Positions 47,401 through 59,400 of a stretch of DNA of 64,000 bases are shown here, in pieces; within the stretch, counting starts at the first letter, position 1; each line of letters starts with the position of its first letter. Made by a program: the position numbers and the translations under genes. Origin of the DNA: Lytechinus variegatus (lineage: Eukaryota > Echinodermata > Echinoidea > Temnopleuroida > Toxopneustidae); assembly GCF_018143015.1 (NCBI RefSeq), contig NC_054746.1, forward strand, positions 42,846,201-42,910,200. Reading direction: 5' to 3'. Under the pieces are notes generated by a model. That model did no database searches and was not told where the DNA came from. It saw nothing but the letters and a program-made list of their open reading frames with translations.

Positions 47401-50400
47401 AGGAGGAGGAGGAAACAGAAACGACTGGGATCAGAGTGACAGATATGACCGAAATGATAACTTCAGAGGACAAGGACGCAATGACTATGACAGATATAAT
47501 GACAGAGATGGTGGTTATAGAGGAAGGGGTAGAGGTGGTGGACAAACAGGTGGTAACAGTGGAGGTGGAGGAAGTGGTGGTGGAGGAAAATGGAGAGGAA
47601 GTCGTGGAGGTGGTAGAAGAGATAAAAGGAGAGGAGGAGGAGGAGGTCATCGAGGGGATGGAGCTGGAGGAGGAATGAATAATAGGGATTCAGACCAAGT
47701 TCATCCAAGGTCAAGATTAGAAGATGATGATGTATCAATGGATGATGGAGACAATCCAAAAGCAAATTCGAGATTGTAAGTTCTATATATTTTTAATATT
47801 TTGAAACTAAAAAAATACCTCTGTCTCTTTCTTACTGTGTCTAATTTTGAAGAAAAAAAAATCAGTGAAGTTAAAAAGTGACAATAATAAATTGAATCTT
47901 AGTTTAAGCATCTTTAGAAAGTTGGTCACTAATACAAATATTTGTTTGTTTGTGTCTCCCTTTACCTTCTTGATAATTTTTGTACATCAGTAGCAGAAAT
48001 ATTCAGAGAATGTTATCCAATTTTCCTTCCATGCTGAACTGTTTGAAGAAAATATATGTATGTTTTGACATTGAGTTATTTATCTTAATATCAAATGTGA
48101 CATTTACCTCCTTCAGTAATCCGTATGGAAACCGTAAATCTGGAGCAAGTCAGAGGAGATCACAGAACAATGATAGAAGAGGAGGTTCATCACAAAGCTC
48201 TATGTCAAGATTAGGTTTACCATTCAAGGATGGTTCTAGGCATAGTGGAAGGGATGATGAAACATGGTGTAAAATTACTGTAAGTAGGCTTTTTATGCTC
48301 TGTTGGACATAAGGAGATAATCGGGCTGTTTTTAGAGGGGCTCTCAAATTGAATTGATGTTTCGGAATATTAAAAAAATAATGCAGTCTGACACCATTCT
48401 TTCAAAATGAGTAATAACTCTTTGTTTGTATAAGATGAAAATGAAATGGGGTGGGACAGAAATAAACATGAATAAATAACGTTGAAGAACACAAGAGGAA
48501 AGATAACTACACATGAAGGAGGTGCAGCCAATCTTTAAAGGAACATGGTCATGGATAAATGATGTTCAGGGCCAACACTTGTAAGAATCTTAGATAATCA
48601 GCAATATTACTAACAACTTTGCAAAAAAAATTCTAGTTTCCATTCTCATTTATTTCTTTTTTTTAGACATGTAGTGGTGTTCTTTAGTACTATTTTTTAG
48701 GTTTCTTTTTTTGTTGCTTTTCTATGATCAATACATTTATGTAGGTAGGTCAGTGCTAATCACAACATGTTACCCAATGGCTTGGAATCTTATAGTTGTA
48801 TGCATTTTATTAGTTAATATTTATTTATTAGTTAATATTATAAGTATCCGAATTATATTTAGAATCATTGTTTCATTTTCGTACCAGATACCATATGGGA
48901 AGAAGAGTGAGAAGGAATGGCTCATCAAAACTATCCAAGGTGCTTGTAAAGAACCTTTTATACCACAAGAGGTAATGCTAATCAACAGTCAAGAGAATAA
49001 AGGATTTTTATGTTTATCGATACTTCAGGTCAAAAGTGCATATTGATATAATGCTTTGTTACATGCTGTTACCAAATGCTTTTTCTTTCTTTTTTTTGAT
49101 GTAAATGATATATACACATGATAGGTATGGTTTCTTTCATTTTTGTCTTTGAAATTCAAGTTTTAACTTATTGAATTAAGTATTTTCCCCTATGATTATT
49201 TTTTCATGACTTGTTATGACTCGATGTCTTTCAATCATGGCAGTCTACTCCCTTTTATGATGTTTCATAAAATTGCAGATGAAAAAAAAATGACATCCTT
49301 ATTATAAGGCTGACAAATTTTTGTTAAGTACCTCATTTATCTCATTTTACTTTAGTTTAGTACCTCATTTACATGTATCTCATAATGCTAAAGCATGTTA
49401 TAAGAGGTATCAACATATTGTATATTCTTTCAACATAAAGGAGTGCCTTGAGCATTTAACAAGGTGGATGTGCATAAGTGCCCTGTATTACTTTAGACGG
49501 GGCTCGACATTAGCAGTGGCCCAGGGCAACCAGAAATGAGATTCGGGCCACTGAATTTCTGTAAAAGCCCACATGTGGTGGCCCTGTTGGGCTCCCAAAG
49601 TTTTGATGAATTGTAATGTTTTCTATTGTTTTAGGGCTACTAAATTTGCTCTGTGGGCCACTCAAAATATGATATTGATGATTTTGGTTGACCGAAATGG
49701 CCACTAAAAAAAGTTAGTGTGGAGCCTTGCTTTTAGAGGCAGTGATTTTCCCTATAAAAAATAGTCTTTTCCGTTTCTGAAAATCTGTAATTCCGTTTCA
49801 ACTTGGTCTAAGAATGGATTCCGTTTTGTCACTGAAAATGTACATAGTAAAAACCTGAAATTTGTTTTACAAAGGTGAATTCCATGAATTTTTACATGGC
49901 AAGTGTAAGACCCAAACAGAATTTCCATTTTATTTACTGGTAAAACAGAAAATAATTGTCCCTAATTAGTATCATATATTAAATTGATATGAAAAAAATC
50001 TAATTCTTTTGTTATTTTCTTTATTTTTACTCCTATTTTAGTTTACTTATGATAATCAGAATGCAATCTTTTATGTGGATGATTTAGCTACCGGTGAAGC
50101 TTTGAAAGATGTTAGCACCAGAATAACAACCCCAAGTGGATACAAGGTAATCTAAAGAATAGAATGTTTATCAGTACTGCTTCAAATGTCTTTGAAGATA
50201 TGCTGATTTCAAGCTTGTTGCTGACATTTTGGTGTTGCATGAGCTTGATTCTTACATTTTTACCAAAATTTAAAAGAAGTTTGTCCTGGGACCAATCTCA
50301 CTAGGTTTTGAGTCAATAATAATTATTTGTAAGCTCAGACTCCATGTAGGTTTCGAAAGCAGGCAATCTGCCTTGTGCTTCCAATACCAACCAATATCAC

Positions 50401-53400
50401 GGGTCGTGTGGTCCAGTGGCACGGGTCGTGTGGTCCAGTGGCACGGGTCGTGTGGTCCAGTGGTTAGAGCATAGGACTCATAATCGTAAGGTTGTGAGTT
50501 CGAATCCCAACTCTGCCATTGTCTCCACTTTGATAAAAAGGCCCGAGAGTGATATCTGTCGTCTATAACGTCAGCCACTATGACTGATTAACCTAGACGT
50601 AAAATGTTTCATAGGTAATTGGTTTTATACCAGCTTGGCGTTTACCAGCAAAATGCTGTCCTGCCGAGTTCCTACGGGAGTTACCACAAACAGAAAACAG
50701 AAAAAACCTTGAAATCACCTATTATGCAGTAGGGGAAGGCGGGGTAAGTTGAGCATAGGGGCAAGTTGAGCCACCACCCCCTGGCTAATAATGAGTGAGT
50801 CAGACATTGTGGTGGTTTCATGTATTGATGACCCATTGCATAACCCTTAACCCCACCACTTTTTTTTCAACTTTGAAACAAAAAGTACTTTTTTAGAGGG
50901 AAAAATGCAAATTTCAGCAAAAAAAGTGAAAAAGGGTTTGAAATAGATAAGTGCTTTTTACCCACACGTCTTTAAATATATTCTAGAAATAAGAACAATA
51001 TTGTTAGTCCAGTTATGGATTCTCATTCTTGTCATAATCTTTTACATGATGAATGCATAAGAAATGTGTTCATGTGAAAATATCGCAATAAGTTCGGACT
51101 GGGGTAATTTAAGCCAAATCAACATGGGGCAAGTTGAGCCATGGTAATTCTTATGGTGATGTATAACAAAAAATTAAAAAACGTAAAAAGCCATTAATAT
51201 GCAGGCAGAAAGAAGCAAATTCACATGACAGTTCTTTTACTTTTAGAAGATGTTAGTATTTATAGAGAATTAGCAAGTAAAAATACTTAAATGAAAAATT
51301 GACATCCTGGTTATTCCCGCATACATTTTGTACATAGTTTTTGTGGCTCAACTTACCCCAGACGGTGACACAACTTACCCCACATATGGGGCAAGTTGAG
51401 CCATTTGACATCGTTTTTTTCAAAGGTCACGATGACTTTCAGTGTGGGGTAGAAAGTTATATATAGGTGAAAAATATTTCCCAAGAATCAAATTTAAAGG
51501 CAAGGTACTTATTTCTACAATATTATTAGTCATATCAATTCTAACATGAAAAATGTAAAGTGTCACAACTTACCCCGCCTTCCCCTACTTATGCTTTGTT
51601 CCTTGGGTACATGGAGTGGAAGCTCCTAAAGCTCTTTAAAACACAGTGGGACAAAGAGCAAATTTGCCCTCTAACTATATAAAATAAAAGTGATTTTCAA
51701 AAAGTTGCAAAAGTGACCCTCTAAATTGATATTTGATTCTAACAATATGTAATTTTTAATTAACGGAATCAGAGTTAAAAAAAAAAAACAGTGGTTATAC
51801 AAAATATATTAGCCCCACCTGTTGGTGTGCATATGTTAAAATTGCAACACAAGGTATTCAGGCTGCGTAAATGTCACAAAACCATCTTTCTCAGAGAATT
51901 TATGATTGGGTCTAGACTGTAGAGTGTAATTAGTATTCTGAAACCTATTTCTTGAGAAGAAGTTTGATTTGTGCCGGGTAGAAGTGGGATCTTAAACAGA
52001 TTTCCCTGAATTGTGTTTTCTTTGGAAAGAGGATTCTTGAATTCAATTTTAACAATCTCTGGGTGTTTTACAAAGAGTGAAGGGTGAATTCACTTTAATT
52101 CACAGTTGCTTGCTGGATAGAACTCATCACATTACCCAGATTCAGCTTAGGGCTTTCCACTATAGACAAGTCAGCAGTGAGATCATGTGCTTAAATAACA
52201 CGTCCATGATGGCTCTAAGGCATGATTTAAATCAAGTTTAGCTCTTTTTTAAAAAGGGTTATATTTGATAAGTGATAAGCCATGCATAGATCAGAGTTGA
52301 AGTTTGGTATCCCTTTCTTTATGCTGTAAAATCAACATGATCTTGTTGCTATGAAGTGAAAAGAAGAAGTGAAGTAAATAGATGAATATTCATCATCGGT
52401 TCTAAGAAATTCATCTTGTAAGCACTTAAATTGTTTTCTTTTTACAATCACACAAAGTGTAATTTTCTGTGTAATTCCCCCGCAGATCATCATTCAGACT
52501 CGTCCATGCAGACCACCCATGAAATCGGTGTTTAATGAAAAAGATCTTGATCTACTCAAACAAGTTATGAGCAGACGTTACGATCCCTCAGCCAAATCAC
52601 TAGACCTTGGGAATCTGACAAATGATGCTGGTAAGTAGTAATGTCCCCATCTAGGACCATGTAACATAAAGAGATACAGTTAAAATTTGCTGTTGATTTA
52701 TAATATGTTGTGCAGTTGATTGTTATCTGTTATGTTCCTGGGTCCACAAGGTATACGCATGAGAGCGATGGTTCAAGATTTTGCATGAGATAAAAGAAAG
52801 ATGCTCAATTCAGTGTAGCCGAGCTGCATAGTGCTCCCTCTTTCATGAAATTTTTATGTTTGTGGGGGGGGTTTCCAAGTCAATTTATTTGACATTGAAT
52901 TCTCTGCTTCTAGTTAATCTGAATGTTGTAAAGAGACAATTGATATACTGTACTGCATTATTTTTTTTTAAACAGATTTGAAAGGGAAGCTGTTCCTCAT
53001 TGTAGAAAGACCAGCCCACTTTGCTGCAATCCTTAAAATAATTACTGAAAACATTCCAGAGGTAATTTTAATAAAAAAATGTTTTGTTTTGTTTTATGTT
53101 TATTGTATCATATTCATTTTGCTCTTACTGTTCTTCATTTGTGTTCTTGAAGTAGTAGTAAGATGTTTATCTTTTTTGAAAACATATTTACCAATTTTTT
53201 TCTGGCAGAATCTTTTCTCATGAAGGTCAAGGAAGCAGTATCATTACTGTTTTGTGGTATTTTGTAATAGATTTATAACTAATGATAATACTTCTGTCCA
53301 CTTACAAAAGGAAGCAAGTGATTCTTTTCAAAATTGATTTGAGATTAATTCTCCTTGTTCTACTTGACAATAAAGGAATTGGAGTCCCATAACCCCCATT

Positions 53401-56400
53401 TTCTAAAATATAGATGTTTCAAGAAGAAGTTATTCAAAACATTTCCAAATAAAACAGTGCCACATTTTCCTCATTTACTAAGACACTCATACCAAAGAGT
53501 TTCTGCTTTTGACAGTTCTTGGCAGAATGCTTTTTCACATTTCATTAGCTCTTATCTGTTATGCATAAAATACAATACATTCCTATAATAGGTATCTTTT
53601 TTTTGCTTGACTTTTCTATTCTGCCCTTTCAAAAAAGTATTAAATTGAGTATTTATGTTTAGATACCATTATACTGCAGTTTCAAATTGGAATAAAATGA
53701 CTAAGTTATCTTTTAAATTTATTTTGTAGATGACAATACTTCAACTTGATGCTAACAAGCTATACAATCTGAAGAGCATGTCTGATCTACCGCTTAAGAT
53801 GCCAAATATCACAACACTCAGCCTGGCACGTAACAATGTAAGTACATACGAGAAGAAAACTTCAATATTTTCGTAGATCATTTATACATATACTCCATTG
53901 GAGTGAATGTTAAAAAGAGTTAGTTATTATGTAATTGTGTAGTTTTTGTTAAGGTGAATGTATCTTGTTTTGTTCTGTTTTTTATGATGAATAGAGTAAA
54001 TGCTATAAAATCAAATCAAAATAAAATTTCTTGTTTTTTTGTATCATTTTCAAATACTATTCTTGATCATGGAAACTCTTATGAATAGAAATCAGAACAC
54101 TGGAGGAGAATTTGAGAGGGGTGCAATGTTGAACAAAAGTATCAAGTGTTGTATCTAGACATGTACAATCAAATACACGAATGAGAAATTGCCAGAGAGG
54201 AAAACAATCAATCCATATTTTTTTTAATATGTATGTTTGTAATTTGTATGTGTATAATAATCATAAGAATTTGTAATCAATATTTTCCCATAGTTGAGAT
54301 CTGAAGGAGAGCTAGACAATCTGAAAGGACTCAAGCTGAAGGAGTTAACTCTCGATGGTAACCCTCTATGTGATAACTTCAGAGAACAATCAACATATAT
54401 CAGGTATGGCTGAATGATTCCAAAGGGTTCCAAGCTGGAGGTTGGTTCCAGGAGGATAGCATCTTGTTACCAAGCAACAAGATGTCATCTGGTCCTGAGA
54501 TGCTACCGATAGGGTTTGCCTGACGTGGCAGTGCCCTTGGTTTTCATCCTAAGAGATAGAATAATAAAATAGGAATGTTGTTGGTTTTGAGTCCTTTGTA
54601 CCTTGCACTGTGCCATTCATTTGAGCCAATCAAAGTTGTATAATCCTCAATGTATTCTTATGCTTTCTCTTTCACATAAGATACTGGCATGTCTCAGTGA
54701 TTTTACAGTGTATACATTGTTTGCTTTGACAAAATGTATCCCTTGCACGTACAGTGTGTTTTATTGCCTATCTGCTCTAAGTGTAGTAAAGCTCACTACT
54801 GACTACTTGCTAGTCTATGGTCATTTGGTTTTCCTTTTCGTCTTTTGGTGAATAGATAATTGATTCCATTTGACATTACCTACATTGCATCTTTTCTTTC
54901 CACTGAATGTTCTGTCACTTGATGAAAATATATTTTTATATATTTTCATCTTCCCTTTGAAGAATTATCATTTCTGAGAGGCAGGGTTTCTCTGAAAATC
55001 AGAGAATGAAAACAGGGCTTCATTTATTTTGTTGGTTTGCATTTTTTCAGTCTTTTTTCTCCCCTCATGATAGATATAATTTTCATGTCGTATACAAACA
55101 TAAAAAGACCATTAAACTATTTGCTCATTGATCTTCAAAGGATTTTGATTTGGAAATTGCATATCATCTAGCACTATTTCATCCTGTGGTATATGTAGTG
55201 CTGTGTTTTATCCTATATATCTTATCATTTCTTCCTTCCAACTCCTTTGTAAAAATCTGTTTTAGAATGGAGTGAACTCTTTCAAATACCAGGCTTTGAT
55301 AATCTTTACAATGAAATAAATAGAAAAACCAGGAGTATACTTGCTATTTAGTATACATTGCCAAACTTTGCCCATATTCCTAATGATTCTGTAAGCCGTC
55401 TGTTGAGATACAGATGAAAATCAGCAAAAACAAGTTGAAGGATTGTAAAGATGAAAAGAAGCTGCTTTCAGTTATTATCTTACCAATTTTGGTTATTCAT
55501 CTATGCAACGGAAGCATGTCTTGAGAAGATGTTGACACAAGTTTTCCTGACATATCAACCCGATGCAAGTATGAGTGTGAAGTTACTATCGTCATTACAA
55601 CATAAGTCACTCTACTGGTATCTTCAAGATTCTTGGATTGCATCAAAGGCACAACTTAAAGCTCAAAGAGAACAACAGATGAAGATCCAGGAATGACCAT
55701 ACGTGATCATCATGTGACAATAGTCACTGCGGGTCCCGACTGTTTAGAGCGTCCATGACGGGTAAGATCCTCATTGTAAGAGGGCAACCTAAGACAGACG
55801 CTCAAACGGGGGCTTGCCATCGGTACACCTCTGCTCCTCACTGAAGAAGTAGCTCAAACGACTACACAGATGAATTAAACATCATCTTGATCTTTGTACC
55901 TGAAGTATGAGAATTATCTACAGTATAAGGTATCCAAACCCATTGGTTTGAAGAAGAAAAAATTACGAGAGCAAATAGCCCAAAATGGGTACTTCACATC
56001 ACATCCAGTCAAGATTAAGCTTTGGATAGGGCATGTTTGGCATTGTTGTACTGAGTATGCTTTGTATTAACTGGAAAAGGTCATGAAAATTTGACACTAT
56101 TTTCATCCTTGATTTTTCATTCACTGGTATTTGATGTGCTCACTTCATTCCTATTTGCTCTTATGTTATGTCTGCTTTTGTAACCTAGTCCTTTCCATTT
56201 CATTTCATCTGTTTGTTTAGTCTAGGAACAAATACTTATAATCTTTAAAATTAAACTAGGCTGGTATGTAATGTAATGTTAAAGAAAATAAGTATAAATC
56301 AGGGTTTGTACAAATTTGTTCAATTCATAGACTCTCTGGAAATATAAATTGGAAATACTTTCTCCAGAAGCAAAGCGTCTGGGACAGTCTGAGAATTCAC

Positions 56401-59400
56401 TCCAATATTTCCCTTACTATATGAATTAATGCTCAAGCTGGCCTTGAATACATGGCGCTCCATTTTAGCAAGTCCCTCATATATTTACTATTTTTCTGCT
56501 CTGGGAAATCTGTGTCAACAATATGAAGTGTAATAACCTGGTAGGAAAAAAAGTAAGACCAATATCCACAATCTTAACATAAACATTTAGAACTTAATTT
56601 GTGTTATCTACAACCATTCAGTGAGTATGGAGGTAAGTTTCTTTATTGCCATTTATTGAGCCCTTATGATCACTAGACATACCAGCTGCAGTCAACATCA
56701 CTTTGTTGCTTTGCTTTCAAGTTCATATAGAGTGTCCTTTTCATATCTGCCGTAGTCCTGTGATTTTCATAAATATTTGAGGAATGGAATAGTTGTTACA
56801 ACCTAACTATTTGATAAAATTCTGCAACTTTCACGAGGTTTCTTGTTTCTCTTTCACAATGCTAGAAATACTGATCATATTGCTTTCTTTCTATCAGTCT
56901 TACACGGTACAAGATGTATCATAACATTGGGATTTCCAGCTTCATGAATTAATTCCTTACCTTCATCTTACTCAAATCAATCACTAGGCAAAAATTATAA
57001 ACCCTTTTTTTAGCAGACTAAATTCTGTGGGTAAATATCAATTAAATCAGATATTCAGTGATTTCAAGTTTGATGTTGGGTCAAATTTTTTTATAAACAC
57101 AGCACCAAGCTTCAATTGAAGCTGGTATTAGGACTCTTATCTTGTTGAGCTATCAGTGTGATTTGGATCATCTTGGTATACTCACATTAGTTTATGGAGC
57201 TAGGTAAGGCAATCTGAATTGCCACCAACACTGAACTTGAAATCACAGGTTTCCATCCAAATTGCAACTTCATTAAATCTGCTCAAGAGCGTGCGTTATG
57301 CGGTAATGTTCAGATTCTACTAAAGAATTACTCGAATTTGCAAAGGATACTTTGGTATACTATCTAGTTGCTATTGCAGAAGCTGATCCTAATTTTTGTA
57401 TTTCTTTCAGCGCTGTTCGATCAAGATTTCCCAAGGTAGAGATCTTGGTGAGTAGATTGTTATCATCAATGTCATTTTACTTCATGATTTGTTGAAGAAT
57501 GTGAACCTCTTGCTTGTATGTTAATTTCATGGTCAAAGGTAAATGGCATTTAATAAATTTTGATATGGAGACATATATTATACAATAGACCCAACAGTGA
57601 TTTTATTTCTGTTTCTTGTCAACTCATGGAGTTTAGCTTCATATCTTATGAAACTTTCTTGAATAGTGAGAACATGTATTAATACACACCCCTGAATGAA
57701 ATCTAATGAGATTCATTCTTTTAGTTAATTTGTTTAATGATCAGTGAATCATTGATTTCTATGTATTTGTCTATTTATGCATTTTCATTCATTAATTTAT
57801 TTATTTATTTACATATGCATTTATTCAGTTAATGTATTTAAGGGGAGTAGTATTTCAGTTTATATGTTTTGAAGTATGCAATCAAACATGTTTAAGAAGA
57901 ATGATTTCAAACCATTCATATTTTTTGTAAACAGGATGGAAGCACACTACCCCCTCCTATCAACTTTGACCTGGAAGACACTGCTCCATTACCCCCTATG
58001 CAACCAAACTTCTTTGCAGGGGACCAAGTCAAAGCAATCTTGGTTCCATTCTTGGAAAGGTATTCAACATTTTTATTCTAAAATGCAAAATTTAAAGTAT
58101 TTTCTATAATTAAGTATTCTTGTTTTATTCCTGTTTTTTATTCAGGTTTTAATATAAAAATTCTAGTGTTTTAGTGATTTTAGAGTGTAGTAAGAGTCAT
58201 TAAAACATTTGGAGCCTTCTTATTTCTAAGGTTACCCGAGCTGAAGTGAGAGTTATATCATCTAAAAGTTCTAAGGAATTGCAAAAAAAATATATTAACC
58301 TGTAATGTGTTATGTATGTGCTTTGCAAGAACAGCATATATTTCTTATTGCTATAAATTTGTTTTGATGAAGTATATTGTATTATCTTGGCTATTTTTTA
58401 TGTTTGTGTATCTCAAAGGTTCTTCAAAGTATATGATTCCCATGACAGACAACCACTGCTTGAAATCTATCATGATCAGGTAAAATAAGCATTTGAGAAA
58501 TCTGAATCAATTGGTGACCATGTGGCCTATTATTTTCAAGTTTAATTAATTGTGTGTTAAAAATTCTCTTTTGTCAGACTTCATGGGGAATTTGAGACTA
58601 TTAAACTCTGTTCATTATCGGTTCTAGTTATATAACAATTAGCAGTTATGTAATGCTTATAAAAATTGCATCAAAGTGTTGAGTCATCACCTGTTTCGTC
58701 AAAAAATATCAGAAGCAGGTCAATGAATGTCTGGTGCGACAGCATAAATATTAGCTGACCCCTAAAGATAAAACGAACATTCTTTGCAATGCTTTTCACA
58801 GGTTTAATGAAATTTAGGATTGTAGATTCTACTTTCATACATACATCAGTACAGAAGGTTGTATTAGCCCATCTCCAGATTTTAGCTAATGTTTAAATGC
58901 CATTTCTTAGAGTGTAATTAATGCTGCCACGGACAGTATATGCACAATATTCTTACGAAACCTATTTAATAGTAAATCTATTTCCGGTTTATTCATTTCA
59001 ATTTAAAACTTGCCATATGAATATCAATATATACTAGTTCTAATTTGTTTATGTTGCAACTTACTCAATTGATGACTGTAAATGTGATTTCCATTTTTTT
59101 CCTACGTCCAGTCAAGTTTCTCATTATCAATACCTTTGAACATGGAGCCTGGCCAAGGGAAGACCCGTCTTAGCCGTTATTTGAGAGAACATCAAAGCCG
59201 TAATCTACTTGTCACAAAGGACCCAGGTTAGTGCGTGTTTCATTTCTAGAGATTACAGTCTGACCTTACTCAGTTGGTTGTGTTGTGATCTGGCCAGCCA
59301 GCTTCCATATATATGTTCAACATGCCTGAAAGTCTCATAACCTTAGCCCTCTTCACCCTCTATCATTGATAGGTTGCTCCATTATGTTACTCTTTTGTCC

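Larger units (their letters stand above)
54404..57410 (+). other. NXF1 intron 9 (3 kb), carries a CTE-like hairpin
   Basis: Donor CAG|GTATGG, acceptor TTTCAG. Reading through the donor adds Arg-Tyr-Gly and stops at TGA 54411-54413. The CTE-like hairpin is at 55735-55810, just after an 81-codon open frame (55451-55696). The rest is AT-rich with no repeats that I recognise, unlike the repeat-filled intron 1. Confidence 0.75.

Noticed and set aside
47217-47678. Glu-rich 153-codon open frame (+) and Ser-rich frame (-) over the same bases
   Set aside because: They are out-of-frame readings of the GGA/GGT-rich NXF1 exon 2. The frame fixed by both splice junctions encodes the RGG region.
50453-50520. 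Possible tRNA-Met gene
   Set aside because: No proper acceptor stem; the tandem 5' heads and downstream body mark it as a SINE.
55700-55860. Retroviral origin of the CTE-like hairpin
   Set aside because: No terminal repeat, gag or pol text is visible around it, and the host gene is the one whose mammalian counterpart is known to carry such an element.
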